From contig NZ_FAOZ01000005.1 in the NCBI RefSeq assembly GCF_001536285.1, positions 447,259-511,258 of the forward strand: a DNA stretch of 64,000 nucleotides, written 5' to 3'. Numbering within the stretch: the stretch's first letter is position 1; each line of letters opens with the position of its first letter. Origin of the DNA: Parafrankia irregularis (GTDB lineage Bacteria > Actinomycetota > Actinomycetes > Frankiales > Frankiaceae). Positions 45,622-57,887 of the stretch are shown in pieces. Both the position numbers and the translations under genes were made by a program. Below the pieces are notes generated by a model. That model saw nothing but the letters and a program-made list of their open reading frames with translations, made no database searches and was not told where the DNA came from.

Positions 45622-47139
45622 TCAGGAGACTTCCAGCCGCTCCAGCAACAACCTGCGGACGGCCGCGGCGTCCGCCTGGCCCCGCATCGTCTTCATCACC
45701 GTGCCGACGAGCGGCCCCACCGCGTTCAGCTTGCCGCCCCGGACCTTGTCCGCGATGTCGGGCGCGCCGGCGATCGCGGCGTCAACCGCGTCGCGCAGCG
45801 CCGAGTCGTCGGAGACCACGGCCAGCCCCCGCGCGGCGACGACCTCGTCGGGCGAGCCGTCACCCGCGAGCACACCGTCGACGACCTTTCGCCCGAGTGC
45901 GTCGGTCAGCTTCCCCTCGGCGACGAGCTCGCAGATCCGGGCCACCTGGGCCGGGCTGATCGCCAGCTCACGCGGCTCGACACCGGCGTCCGAGGCGCGC
46001 CTCGCCAGCTCGTTGAGCCACCACTTGCGCGCCCCGGCCGGGCTCGCGCCGGCGGCCACCGTCGCCTCGACCAGCTCCAGTACCCCGGCGTTGCGCATCT
46101 CCTGCAGCTCACGGGCGGTGTAGCCGAGCTCCGCGACGAGCCGGGCCCGCCGCTGTGCCGGCAGCTCCGGCAGGACCGCGCGCAGCGCCTCGACGTACTC
46201 CGAGGTGAGCGCGAGCGGCGTCAGGTCCGGCTCCGGGAAGTAGCGGTAGTCGGTCGCCTCCTCCTTCGACCGGCCAGAGGAGGTGCGGCCCGACGCCTCG
46301 TCGAAGTGCCGGGTCTCCTGGATGACCCGCTCGCCGGCGTCCAGCAGCGCCGCCTGGCGCACGACCTCGAAGCGGACAGCCCGCTCGACCGAACGCAGCG
46401 AGTTGAGGTTCTTCGTCTCCGAACGGGTGCCGAACGGCGCGTCCGGCTGCCCTGCCGCGGGCCGGGGCCGCAGCGACACGTTCGCGTCGCAGCGCAGCGA
46501 GCCCTGGTCCATCCGCACGTCCGAGACCGCCAGCGCCCGGCACAGCTCCCGCAGCTCGTCGACGTAGGCCCGAGCGACCTCGGGATGCCGGATGTCGGGC
46601 TCGGTGACGATCTCCACCAGGGGGATGCCGGCCCGGTTGTAGTCGACCAGGGAGTGGGTGGCTCCGTGGATCCGCCCGGTCGCCCCGCCGACGTGCAGCG
46701 ACTTGCCGGTGTCCTCCTCCAGGTGGACCCGGGTGATCCCGACTCGGTGGATCTCCCCCTCGACCTCGACGTCAAGCCAGCCGTTCGAGCACAGCGGCTC
46801 GTCGTACTGACTGATCTGGAAGTTCTTCGGCATGTCCGGATAGAAGTAGTTCTTCCGGGCGAACCGGCACCAGGATGCGATCGTGCAGTTCAGCGCGAGC
46901 CCGATGAGCGTCGCGAACCGCACCGCGGCCTCGTTCACCACCGGCAGCGCCCCGGGCAGGCCCAGGCAGACCGGGCATACCTGGGTGTTCGGCTCCGCGC
47001 CGAACGTCGTCGCGCACCCGCAGAACATCTTGGAGGCGGTGCCGAGCTCGACATGGGTCTCCAGCCCGATCACCGCCTCGTAGCGCGCGGTGGCGTCCTC
47101 ATAGGAGGGGGTGGCGATGACGGGAGCCGATGTGCTCAC
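45622..47139 (-). CDS. gatB: Asp-tRNA(Asn)/Glu-tRNA(Gln) amidotransferase subunit B
   Basis: 505 residues. Visible: [12 protein letters not shown], the zinc-binding CGC...[27 protein letters not shown], and a C-terminal YqeY-like tail ending [22 protein letters not shown]. It phosphorylates misacylated tRNA and receives ammonia from GatA. GTG at 47139 overlaps the stop of the small membrane protein as GTGA. The tRNA-Gln gene in this window makes the usual substrate. Confidence 0.97.
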   Translation of the reverse strand: MSTSAPVIATPSYEDATARYEAVIGLETHVELGTASKMFCGCATTFGAEPNTQVCPVCLGLPGALPVVNEAAVRFATLIGLALNCTIASWCRFARKNYFYPDMPKNFQISQYDEPLCSNGWLDVEVEGEIHRVGITRVHLEEDTGKSLHVGGATGRIHGATHSLVDYNRAGIPLVEIVTEPDIRHPEVARAYVDELRELCRALAVSDVRMDQGSLRCDANVSLRPRPAAGQPDAPFGTRSETKNLNSLRSVERAVRFEVVRQAALLDAGERVIQETRHFDEASGRTSSGRSKEEATDYRYFPEPDLTPLALTSEYVEALRAVLPELPAQRRARLVAELGYTARELQEMRNAGVLELVEATVAAGASPAGARKWWLNELARRASDAGVEPRELAISPAQVARICELVAEGKLTDALGRKVVDGVLAGDGSPDEVVAARGLAVVSDDSALRDAVDAAIAGAPDIADKVRGGKLNAVGPLVGTVMKTMRGQADAAAVRRLLLERLEVS

Positions 47140-47411
47140 CGGGATGACTCCTCTTCGATGCCGTCTTCAAGGCCGTCTTCGTGACCGCCAGCCGCCGGCC
47201 GCCCAGGCGTTGCCCCCTGGCTGCCGGCCTGACGCCGCGTGTCACGGACATGGACGTAGCCCAGCGCGACCGCCGCGGGCAGGCCGATGACCCCCCAGAC
47301 GAGCAGGATCGGGCTCAACGTCAGGACGCCGAGGACGAGCACCACGAGCGTGAGCCCCCAGACAATCAGCAGAAGTGCGCGGTCCTGGCGACCGCTGCGC
47401 AGCTCGACCAT
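47136..47411 (-). CDS. Small two-helix membrane protein between gatA and gatB
   Basis: About 91 residues from ATG 47411 (frame open to 47456). Two hydrophobic segments ([20 protein letters not shown] and [20 protein letters not shown]) are followed by a charged tail. I recognise no family. It overlaps the gatB start by four bases, so it is translated with gatB. An Arg/Lys-rich N-terminus suggests N-inside. A role in amidotransferase function is not implied by sequence alone. Confidence 0.72.
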   Translation of the reverse strand: MVELRSGRQDRALLLIVWGLTLVVLVLGVLTLSPILLVWGVIGLPAAVALGYVHVRDTRRQAGSQGATPGRPAAGGHEDGLEDGIEEESSR

Positions 47412-47486
47412 CTCCTTCTCGTCCCTCCTCTCCTGGTGCGCTGGCCTGTTGCCCACAGGCTCGGTCTGTCCACAGCGTCGGTTTGT

Positions 47487-49019
47487 CTACAGCGTCGGTG
47501 CTTCGTCGAGCAGGGCGTGCCCGCGCCGGGCGTCCAGCGCGGCCTCCAGTGCCCCGCCGACCAGGTAGAGCCGGTCATCGGCGAACGCCGGCGCCATGAT
47601 CTGGATGCCCACGGGCAGCCCGTCCACGAGCCCGGACGGCAGGCTCATCGCCGGCCCACCGGCGAGGTTGGACGGAATCGTGCACAGGTCCGACAGGTAC
47701 ATCGCCACCGGGTCGTCGACCTTGTCCCCGATCGGGAAGGCCGGCGTCGGCGTGGTCGGTGAGACCAGCACGTCAGCCTGTTCGTACGCGGCGGCGAAGT
47801 CCCGGCTGATCAGCGTCCGGACCTTCTGTGCCTGCCCGTAGTAGGCGTCGTAGTACCCCGAGGACAGCGCGTACGTGCCGAGCATGACCCGCCGCTTCAC
47901 CTCGGCACCGAACCCGACGTCCCGGGTACGGCTCATGACCTCCTCCGCGCCGGCGCGACCGTCGTCCCCGGCCCGCAGGCCGAACCGCATCGCGTCGAAG
48001 CGGGCCAGGTTGGACGAGCACTCGCTCGGTGCGATCAGGTAGTACGCCGCCATCGCGTAGGTGAAGTGCGGGCAGCTCACCTCGACCACCTCGGCACCGA
48101 GCCCGGCCAGCTCCGCGACGGCCGCGTCGAACGCGGCCTGCACTCCCGGGTCGTAGCCCTCGCCGGCGAGTTCACGCACCACGCCCACCCGCATTCCGCG
48201 GATGTCCCGGCGGCCGGCGGCCTCCACCACCGGAGGCACCGGCAGCTCGACGCTGGTGCTGTCCATCGGGTCGTGCCCGGCGATGGCCGCGTGCAGCAGG
48301 GCGGCGTCGGCGACGGTACGGGTGATCGGGCCCGCCTGGTCCAGGGAGCTGGAGAACGCGACGAGGCCGTACCGGCTGACCCCGCCGTAGGTCGGCTTGA
48401 CCCCGACCAGACCGCAGACGGCGGCCGGTTGACGGATCGAGCCACCCGTGTCGGTGCCGATGGACAGCGGCGCTTCGAAAGCGGCCACCGCGGCCGCGCT
48501 GCCACCACTGCTGCCACCCGGTATCCGGGTGAGATCCCATGGGTTACGGGTCGGGCCGTACGCCGAGTTCTCGGTGGAGGAGCCCATCGCGAACTCGTCC
48601 ATGTTGACCTTGCCGAGAATGACGACGTCGGCAGCGCGCAGCCGGGAGACCACAGTCGCGTCGTAGGGCGGTCGCCAGCCTTCGAGAATCCTGCTGCCGC
48701 AGGTGGTCGGCATACCACGAGCGGTGAACACGTCCTTGAGCGCGAGCGGCACACCGGCCAGTGGACCCAGCCGCTCCCCCGCGGCACGCCGGACGTCCAC
48801 CGCGCGGGCGGCGGCAAGCGCGCCTTCCGCATCGACGTGCAGGAACGCGTGCACCGCGTCGTCGACCTTCGCGATGCGGTCCAGAGCGGCGAGGGTGGCC
48901 TCCTCCGCGGAAAGCTCACCCGCGGCGATCGCGGCGGCCGTCGCGGCAGCCGTCAGCCGGACGACGTCGTCCGTCCGGGCGGACTCCACGGGCGTCGAGA
49001 TGCCTGAAACGTCGGTCAT
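47487..49019 (-). CDS. gatA: Asp-tRNA(Asn)/Glu-tRNA(Gln) amidotransferase subunit A
   Basis: About 510 residues. Amidase-signature enzyme with the Ser-cisSer-Lys triad in PLALKDVF (Lys), [13 protein letters not shown] and [12 protein letters not shown]. It releases ammonia from glutamine for GatB. ATG at 49019 has an AGG nine bases upstream and lies 17 bp after the gatC stop. An in-frame GTG at 49040 would overlap gatC by GTGA and is an alternative. Confidence 0.97.
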   Translation of the reverse strand: MTDVSGISTPVESARTDDVVRLTAAATAAAIAAGELSAEEATLAALDRIAKVDDAVHAFLHVDAEGALAAARAVDVRRAAGERLGPLAGVPLALKDVFTARGMPTTCGSRILEGWRPPYDATVVSRLRAADVVILGKVNMDEFAMGSSTENSAYGPTRNPWDLTRIPGGSSGGSAAAVAAFEAPLSIGTDTGGSIRQPAAVCGLVGVKPTYGGVSRYGLVAFSSSLDQAGPITRTVADAALLHAAIAGHDPMDSTSVELPVPPVVEAAGRRDIRGMRVGVVRELAGEGYDPGVQAAFDAAVAELAGLGAEVVEVSCPHFTYAMAAYYLIAPSECSSNLARFDAMRFGLRAGDDGRAGAEEVMSRTRDVGFGAEVKRRVMLGTYALSSGYYDAYYGQAQKVRTLISRDFAAAYEQADVLVSPTTPTPAFPIGDKVDDPVAMYLSDLCTIPSNLAGGPAMSLPSGLVDGLPVGIQIMAPAFADDRLYLVGGALEAALDARRGHALLDEAPTL

Positions 49020-49036
49020 GTGCAGCCTGGTGCCCT

Positions 49037-49333
49037 TCACTCTTCCGGATCGAGAATGCGCGGCACCCGGAACCGGCCCTCCTCGGCGGCGGGCGCGCCG
49101 GCGAGGACGTCGGCGACCGGCAGCGACGGGCGAGTCACGTCCGCGCGGAAGACATTGGTGAGCGGTACGGCGTGCGAGGTCGGCGGAATGTCTGCCGCCG
49201 CCACCTCGGCGACCCTGGCCACGGCGCCGAGAATCGCCTCCAGCTGCGGTGCCAGCGCGTCGAGCTCAGCGGAGGACAGGGACATCCGCGAAAGGCGGGC
49301 AAGGTTCGCGACCTCGTCCCGGGTGATCGCCAT
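49037..49333 (-). CDS. gatC: Asp-tRNA(Asn)/Glu-tRNA(Gln) amidotransferase subunit C
   Basis: 98 residues, the usual length. It begins [20 protein letters not shown] and ends with the conserved RFRVPRIL. GatC stabilises the GatA-GatB complex. ATG at 49333 has GAGGGG upstream. It is first in the gatC-gatA-(small membrane protein)-gatB series. Confidence 0.95.
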   Translation of the reverse strand: MAITRDEVANLARLSRMSLSSAELDALAPQLEAILGAVARVAEVAAADIPPTSHAVPLTNVFRADVTRPSLPVADVLAGAPAAEEGRFRVPRILDPEE

Positions 49334-49610
49334 TCCGGTGGACCCCTCGTGAGCGGTGGGCACAGGCCCTACATCGGCTAGGTCGTGGCGCGCGCCGCGC
49401 GGGCAGCGGCGTACCTGGCGAAGCGCGGCGTCAGCGTGCACTCATCGTACGGGTCCGCGTCGCGGAGCCGGCGCGCCGCGCGACGCACACAGCCACCCAC
49501 GATCACCCGTTCCCGAAAACCGTTTCCTAACAGGCAGGTGACCTGCATCGACATCTGCCCGTGACGTGATCGCCATGACAGCGTCACACATCTTGCGCAT
49601 GCTCAGCCGC

Positions 49611-50315
49611 ATGTCGTACCTGCTCCGGCTCCTTCTGCCCGACCATCCTGGCGCGCTGGGCGCGGTGGCGACGGCCCTCGGCGCGGCGGGGATCGACATC
49701 GTGAGCCTCTCGGTCGTGGAGCACACACCCGCCGGCGCGGTCGACGACATGATCGTGCTGCTGCCGCCCGGCGGTCTGGCCGACCGCGTGTTCACGGCCG
49801 CGCAGTCCGTTCCCGGGGTGACCGTCGAGGCCCTGCGCCCCTTCCTCGCCGACGGTGCCGGTATCGGCGACGACCTGGAGCTCGTCGACGCGCTGACGGA
49901 ACGTCCCTCCGAAGCCGCGGCCGTGTTGACCGAGCTGGTCTCGGGTGTCTTCAACGCCGACTGGGCCCTGCTGCTCGAACACCTGGCGCCGGGTGACGTC
50001 CGCGTCCGCGAGGCGTCGGTGGGCGCTCCCAACCTCGGCAGCGACGACCTGGGCGTGCCGGAACGGGTCCGCATCTCCCTGCCGTGGCTGCCGTTGGAGA
50101 AGGCCAGGCGAATCGCACCCAGCGATGGGGAGTTCCCGGCCCGCTGGGAGGCGGTCAGCATGGAGCTCGCCGCCGCGCCTGTCGGCCACGACCAGCTGGT
50201 CCTGCTCGTCGGCAGACCAGGCGGCCCGGCGTTCCGTGGCTCGGAGATCGCGCGTCTGGCGCATCTGGCCGGCATCGCCGCCAGCCTCGCCCGTACCAAC
50301 GGCCCCCGGCGCTAA
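49611..50315 (+). CDS. ACT-domain protein
   Basis: About 234 residues. An N-terminal ACT domain (MSYLLRLLLPDHPGALGAVATALGAAGIDIVSLSVVE, in part) is followed by a second part ending in a GAF-like region (VGHDQLVLLVGRPGGPAFRGSEIARL). ACT domains bind amino acids, so a regulatory role in amino acid metabolism is likely but unassigned. Start ATG 49611 is chosen for the domain edge; 49599 is also possible. It is divergent from the gat operon. Confidence 0.83.
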   Translation: MSYLLRLLLPDHPGALGAVATALGAAGIDIVSLSVVEHTPAGAVDDMIVLLPPGGLADRVFTAAQSVPGVTVEALRPFLADGAGIGDDLELVDALTERPSEAAAVLTELVSGVFNADWALLLEHLAPGDVRVREASVGAPNLGSDDLGVPERVRISLPWLPLEKARRIAPSDGEFPARWEAVSMELAAAPVGHDQLVLLVGRPGGPAFRGSEIARLAHLAGIAASLARTNGPRR

Positions 50316-50468
50316 CGAGCGACCGTCCGCCGGCCCGTCAACGACGCCCGGCCCGTCAACGACGCCTTCGGCGGACAGCCTGACCTGGAACATCGCAGCG
50401 TCTCGGCAGGCGATCGTCCGGTTCGGCGCGCAGCCCGCTGGAAGCTGACGGAACCCGGTGCAGTCCCG

Positions 50469-52934
50469 TCAGCCGTCACGGCTCAGGCTCACCACGGCGT
50501 CCTGTGACTGGCCGTGCCTGGAATCCACCTGGCGGGCCTCACCGGGACGATGTCCGGTGAGAAGCTCGCGGGCCTGGCCGGGCTCGACCAGCCACCGTGT
50601 GACCAACGCCGCGGGCAGTGCCGGCGCCACATGCCAGCCCTGCGCGGCGTCCGCGCCGAAACCGGCGAGCTGGCACCACTCCGTCGATGTCTCGACGCCT
50701 TCCGCCACGACGCGCATCCCGAGGTCGGACGCCATCCGCACCACGGCGCGAATGAAGGCGACCTCCCTGGTGGCTGCCTCCCAGGCCGCGGTTTCCCCAT
50801 CGGCCGGGCCCATCGTGACGGCGTCTCGGGGGTCGGCGCCCAGCCGCCCGATCACCGTCCGATCAATCTTGATCTCGCCGATCGGCAACCGACGCAGGGC
50901 GTCCAGGGAGATCAGTCCGGTGCCGAAGTCATCCAGGCTCACGGTCACGCCGAGGTCGACCAGATCCCGTAGCGCGCGGGCGGCCCCGTCGCCGTCGGCG
51001 GTCAGCGCCCGTTCGGTCACCTCGAAGGTGAGTGCGCCCGGTGACAGGTTGTTGGCGGCAAGCGCGCTCGCGACGGACCCGACGAAACCGGGGTCTCGCA
51101 GATCACGCGGGGAAACGTTCAGCGCGACCGCGGCCGGGATCCCGGCCGCGTGCCACCGGGCGGTCTGGGCCAGCGCCGTGTCCATCGCCCAGGAGGTGAT
51201 CGGACGGATCAGACCAGCGGACTCGGCGAGCGGAACGAAGACTCCCGGCAGCAGCAGACCGCGGCTCGGGTGCCGCCAACGCAGCAGCGCCTCGGTTCGG
51301 CGCACCCTTCCGTCGACGATCTCCGCCTGAGGCTGGTAGTGCAGTTCGAGCTGCCCGTGGTCGAGGGCGTAGCCCAGCTCCGCCGTGGTCCGCGTACGCA
51401 GCCGGGCCCGGCGGGCGTCACGCGGGCCGTAGGCCTGGACCCCCAGCCGATGCTCCTTCGCCGCGTACATCGCGATATCGGCGGACTGCGACAGCGCTGG
51501 CAGATCGGCGCCGTGATCGGGGTAGAGCGCCACACCGACACTCACATCGATGTCGCAGAACTGACCGTCGATCTCGTACGGCGCGCGCACGACACCGCGC
51601 ACCCGCCCGGCGACCTCGGTGGCGACAGTTCGACCGTCGGCGCCGGGTGGAAGCCACGGAAGCAGCACCGCGAACTCGTCACCACCGAGCCTCGCGACGA
51701 CGTCCCCTGGGCGCAGGGCAGCGGCGAGACGAGCCGCGGCGACAACCAGCAGACGGTCGCCGACATCGTGCCCGAGCCGGTCGTTGACCTCCTTGAACCG
51801 GTCGAGGTCGAGCAGCAGCAACCCGACACGAGTACCGGTCCGTTCCGCCGCCGCGATGCTGAGCGCCGCACGCTCGGCGAGCGCGGTCCGGTTCGGCAGG
51901 CCGGTCAGCCCGTCATGACGGGCCTCATGCTCCTTCTGCCGCGCGCCCTCACCGACCCTCGTCACCACCCGCAGCGCGGGCAGGAGCAGCAGCGCCAGCC
52001 AGGGACCACGCCCGGCGGCGATCACGATCAACGGCGCGAGGGACAGCAGGGCCGCGGCGACCGCCAGTCGCCGATGCAGCTCGTTGTACAGCAGACGGAA
52101 CGATGCATCGCCACGGCTGCCGCTCCCACGGCTGCCGCTCCCACGGTTACCGCCCCCGCGGATGTCGTTGCGCCAGCCACGGGCAGCTCCGCCGGCACGC
52201 GCGCCCGGCCTGCCCGGCCGGCCCAGCCGGTTCGGCCGCGCAGGCCGAACCGGCCCGCGCGACCGAAGCGGCCCGCGCGACCGAAGCGGCCCGACTGGAG
52301 CGCCGGCCAGGTCATCGATCACGAACAGCACCAGCGCGGCGAGGGCGACAGCCGGCAGCTCGGCGGTACCGAGGGTGCGGTCGAGACCGAACGCCGCCAC
52401 GACGGCCCCGGCTGCGGCGAGCCCAAGCGCGCGACGCCCCACCCGGGCCACCACAAGCCCCAGCGAACTCCGTCGTGGCAGCTCCAGCAGAACACCCACG
52501 ACGAGGTGAACCGCCAGCGCCGGCGCCGCACCCCAGCCGAGCAGAATCGCGAAAAGGAAGGTGCCCGTGAGGTCCGTGCCGCCGCCACCCACCACCTGGG
52601 TCGCCGCGGAGCCGGGCCCCAGCCCCGACAGCAGCCCAGACCCCGCCCCAGCCCCTGGCAGTGGCCCGGTGATCTGCGCCGATGCTGACGGCATCAGCGA
52701 CGGGTGCGGCTGCGGGCCGACGGCGACGGTGAGCCCGGCGAGCAGCGCGAAGGCCACCCCGAGATCGTCGAACCCGCCATGGCCGGCCGCGACGGCGATG
52801 ATCGCGAATGCGGACAGGCATCCCAGCGCCCCGCCCACAGCCGCCCAGACGGCGGACAACGATGCGGGTGGCCTGGACAGCCCAGACGCCTCGGACAGCC
52901 CCGACGGCCCGTCGCTCGGCCGAGGGCCCCCCAT
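50469..52934 (-). CDS. Membrane GGDEF-EAL cyclic-di-GMP protein
   Basis: About 821 residues. The first 320 residues contain six or more hydrophobic segments, broken by two Arg/Gly/Pro linkers with 15- and 18-bp DNA repeats (52111-52155, 52256-52293). The GGDEF domain is intact (RLGGDEFAVLL, LDLDRFKEVND). The EAL domain has TEALLRW, LNVSPRD, FEVTE, SLDDFGTG, IKIDRT, AEGVE and AAQGWHVA. Both activities could be present. ATG at 52934 is preferred over TTG 52940. No partner gene is adjacent. Confidence 0.9.
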   Translation of the reverse strand: MGGPRPSDGPSGLSEASGLSRPPASLSAVWAAVGGALGCLSAFAIIAVAAGHGGFDDLGVAFALLAGLTVAVGPQPHPSLMPSASAQITGPLPGAGAGSGLLSGLGPGSAATQVVGGGGTDLTGTFLFAILLGWGAAPALAVHLVVGVLLELPRRSSLGLVVARVGRRALGLAAAGAVVAAFGLDRTLGTAELPAVALAALVLFVIDDLAGAPVGPLRSRGPLRSRGPVRPARPNRLGRPGRPGARAGGAARGWRNDIRGGGNRGSGSRGSGSRGDASFRLLYNELHRRLAVAAALLSLAPLIVIAAGRGPWLALLLLPALRVVTRVGEGARQKEHEARHDGLTGLPNRTALAERAALSIAAAERTGTRVGLLLLDLDRFKEVNDRLGHDVGDRLLVVAAARLAAALRPGDVVARLGGDEFAVLLPWLPPGADGRTVATEVAGRVRGVVRAPYEIDGQFCDIDVSVGVALYPDHGADLPALSQSADIAMYAAKEHRLGVQAYGPRDARRARLRTRTTAELGYALDHGQLELHYQPQAEIVDGRVRRTEALLRWRHPSRGLLLPGVFVPLAESAGLIRPITSWAMDTALAQTARWHAAGIPAAVALNVSPRDLRDPGFVGSVASALAANNLSPGALTFEVTERALTADGDGAARALRDLVDLGVTVSLDDFGTGLISLDALRRLPIGEIKIDRTVIGRLGADPRDAVTMGPADGETAAWEAATREVAFIRAVVRMASDLGMRVVAEGVETSTEWCQLAGFGADAAQGWHVAPALPAALVTRWLVEPGQARELLTGHRPGEARQVDSRHGQSQDAVVSLSRDG

Positions 52935-53074
52935 CAGCAAAGCCCAGGTCCGCCCGGAGCCGATCCGTCGACGTGTTGCAGATGCTCGTAAGCGCGGCCC
53001 GTCACGCGGCCAGGTACATGACAGAACATATGAGTGCTCACCGTGATGAACCTTTCGCTGCCAGGATTCGAAGG

Positions 53075-55267
<2,193 letters not shown>

Positions 55268-55272
55268 TCACT

Positions 55273-55339
55273 GAGCCTTTTCCACCGTCGGCTCCGACCT
55301 GCCGCGACACGCCCGACGAGCGTGAGATGGAAAAGGCTC
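55273..55339. repeat. Twelve-base inverted repeat upstream of ligA
   Basis: GAGCCTTTTCCA (55273-55284) and TGGAAAAGGCTC (55328-55339) are exact complements, 43 bases apart. They lie between the MetE-like stop and the ligA start. The wide spacing argues against a simple terminator; a dimeric regulator site or RNA stem is possible. Confidence 0.7.
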
Positions 55340-55351
55340 ACAGTGTGGAAA

Positions 55352-56467
55352 TCACTGCGGTGATTCCACCAGGACACGCGCCGCCAGACGGCAGTGCCGC
55401 AGCACGGCACGCGCATCGGCCACCGTGGCATGAGCCAGACCACACGTTGGTGTCACCGCGACCACCTCTCCCAGCAGCTCCGGACGGAAACCCAGCCGAC
55501 GCCACAGGTCGACCGCCACCGCGACGGTACGACGAGGGTCCGACAGATCCTGGCCGACTCCGGCGGAGGTCGGTACCAGGCCGAGCATCAGCCCCATCCC
55601 CGCCTCGACCGCCTCGCCGACGGCGTCGTCCTGGTCCCGGGTGAGCAGCGTCGCGTCCAGGCCGACGAAGCGGGCCCCGGCCTGGCGCAGCAGTCCGATC
55701 GGGACGTCCCGCGCACAGCAGTGCACGCCGGCCGCGATCACCGCCCCGACCGCGGTCGCCGTGGTCAGGACGGCCGCCAGCCGCTCCGTCGCCGGCCCTT
55801 CCTCGACCGCGCGCAGCACCGAGAAGCCACTGGGTGTGCGGATGCGTCCGGCGAGCACCGCCGGCAGCGCCGGCTCGTCCAGCTGAACCACCAGGCGGGC
55901 TCCCGGCACCCGGCGAGCGAGGTCGGTCAGGTGGCTGCTGAGCCCCTCCGCGAGGCCCTCCGCGAGATCACGGGTGGCTCCGGCGTCCACGAGCGCCTTG
56001 TGCCCGCGTGGCAGCTCCACCGTGCTCGCCAACGTCCAGGGACCACCGACGGCCACCTTGATCGGGCCGGTGTAGCCGGCGGCCGCCTCGGTGAACGCGT
56101 CGAGGTCCCGTTCAAGCAGGTCGCGGGCCCGGCGGAGGTCGAGCCCCGGGCGCGGCACCAGCCGCCAACCGGATGGCTGCAGATCAACCGGCAGATCCGC
56201 CAGCACCGCGCAGGTCCGGCCGATCATGTCCGCACCCACTCCGCGGGCGGGCAGCTCCGGCAGGAAGGGCAGGTCCGGGACCTCCCCCAGCACGTAGCGC
56301 GCCGCTTCGACCGGGTCGAGGTCGGGCAGTGACCCGACACCCGACGCGCACCCCGCCGACCACGGCAGGCCTTCGGGCGCGGCAGGGGCCTGGCCAGCCG
56401 GCGACGCGCTGTCCCCCTCCTCCGGCGGCCCAGGCTCGCGCTCCGTCGCGGACCACATCATCGCCAC
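55352..56467 (-). CDS. MetE-like (UROD/MetE superfamily) protein
   Basis: About 371 residues, half the length of cobalamin-independent methionine synthase. It matches its C-terminal barrel in VQLDEPALP, GVHCCARDV and VTPTCGLA, where His and Cys would bind zinc. Such short forms are common in actinobacteria and archaea; their methyl donor is not settled. GTG at 56467 follows GAGGAG. It is downstream of mnmA on the same strand. Confidence 0.83.
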   Translation of the reverse strand: MAMMWSATEREPGPPEEGDSASPAGQAPAAPEGLPWSAGCASGVGSLPDLDPVEAARYVLGEVPDLPFLPELPARGVGADMIGRTCAVLADLPVDLQPSGWRLVPRPGLDLRRARDLLERDLDAFTEAAAGYTGPIKVAVGGPWTLASTVELPRGHKALVDAGATRDLAEGLAEGLSSHLTDLARRVPGARLVVQLDEPALPAVLAGRIRTPSGFSVLRAVEEGPATERLAAVLTTATAVGAVIAAGVHCCARDVPIGLLRQAGARFVGLDATLLTRDQDDAVGEAVEAGMGLMLGLVPTSAGVGQDLSDPRRTVAVAVDLWRRLGFRPELLGEVVAVTPTCGLAHATVADARAVLRHCRLAARVLVESPQ

Positions 56468-56687
56468 ATCGACTCCTCAATCTCCGGAACAGTCTCCGGA
56501 CGCATCCCGGGTCTCAGACGCATCACACGCCCGCGGCCGGCCGGGTGCCGTCGCCGGTGCCGTCGCCTGGTGCCCTCGTGCCTGGTGCCGTGCCGATGCC
56601 ATCGCATCGGGCCGGTCCCGGGCTGGCCCACGTCGCGGGCGCCCCGACATGGCTTCCGCCGTCAGGGACCGGATCCGGAAAAGGATG

Positions 56688-57755
56688 TCAGGCGGCCAGC
56701 GAGCGGATGCGGCCGCCGCCGAGCACACGGTCGCCGTCGTAGAACACCACGGCCTGACCGGCCGCCGTCCCACGCACAGGCTCCACCAGCTGCACGTCAA
56801 GCTCCTCGCCACGGGCACGGACCACCGCGGGGACCACACCACCGTGTGCCCGCACCTGCGCCACGCATGACACCGGGCCCTCGTGCGGCCAGACGATCCG
56901 CTCCGCGACCAGGCTGCGCATGTCCAGCGCCCGCGCCGGCCCGACGGTCACCGTGGACGTCACCGGGGACACCTCGAGCACGTAGCGTGGACGGCCGTCC
57001 GGCGCGGGGTGGCCCAGCCGCAGGCCCCGGCGCTGCCCCACCGTGAAGGCGTAGGCGCCGTCGTGCTCGCCCAGGGTCTCGCCGGTCTCGGAGTCGACGA
57101 TGGGGCCGGGCCGCGGCCCCAGCCGGTCACGGAGCCAGGCCCCGGTGTCCCCGGCGGCGACGAAGCAGATGTCGTGGCTGTCCGGCTTGTCGGCGACGCC
57201 CAGCCCACGGCGCGCCGCCTCCTCACGGACCTGGGCCTTCGTCGAGTCGCCGAGCGGGAACCGAGCCGCGGCGAGCTGGTCGGGGCGCAGCGTGCCGAGC
57301 ACGTAGGACTGGTCCTTGGCCAGGTCCACCGAGCGGCGCAGGGTGCCGTCCGGGTCGAGTCGCGCGTGATGCCCGGTGACCACGGCGTCGAACCCGAGCG
57401 CGAGCGCCTTGTCCAGGACGGCGGAGAACTTGATGCGCTCATTGCACTGAACACATGGGTTAGGGGTTCGTCCGGCGGCGTAGTCGGCGACGAACTGGTC
57501 GATGACCTCCGCCTCGAAGCGGTCCGCGAGATCCCACACGTAGAAGGGGATACCGAGCACGTCGGCGGCACGACGGGCGTCCCGCGCGTCCTCCAGAGTG
57601 CAGCAGCCTCGAGAACCGACCCGGTCGGAGGCCGGCGACCGGGACAGGGCGAGATGGACGCCGGTCACATCATGACCGGCGTCCACGGCCCTGGCCGCGG
57701 CGACCGCCGAATCGACGCCACCCGACATTGCCGCGAGCACCTTCATCCCGCTCAC
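56688..57755 (-). CDS. mnmA: tRNA-specific 2-thiouridylase
   Basis: 355 residues. PP-loop [10 protein letters not shown] at the start, [12 protein letters not shown] with the first catalytic Cys, [10 protein letters not shown], and [11 protein letters not shown] with the second. It thiolates U34 in tRNA-Glu, -Gln and -Lys, receiving sulfur that originates from the cysteine desulfurase encoded just upstream. GTG at 57755 has GGGAG nine bases upstream; ATG 57746 is an alternative. Confidence 0.96.
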   Translation of the reverse strand: MSGMKVLAAMSGGVDSAVAAARAVDAGHDVTGVHLALSRSPASDRVGSRGCCTLEDARDARRAADVLGIPFYVWDLADRFEAEVIDQFVADYAAGRTPNPCVQCNERIKFSAVLDKALALGFDAVVTGHHARLDPDGTLRRSVDLAKDQSYVLGTLRPDQLAAARFPLGDSTKAQVREEAARRGLGVADKPDSHDICFVAAGDTGAWLRDRLGPRPGPIVDSETGETLGEHDGAYAFTVGQRRGLRLGHPAPDGRPRYVLEVSPVTSTVTVGPARALDMRSLVAERIVWPHEGPVSCVAQVRAHGGVVPAVVRARGEELDVQLVEPVRGTAAGQAVVFYDGDRVLGGGRIRSLAA

Positions 57756-57887
57756 GATCCCATCTCCCGCTCTCCCGCTCTCCCGTCCGGCCAGACGGCC
57801 CTCCGACCAGCTGTTCCGACCCGCTGTCAGGATCCGCGAGGCCAGACCCGCACGACCAGATCCGCCCGGGACCAGATCCGCCCGGGA

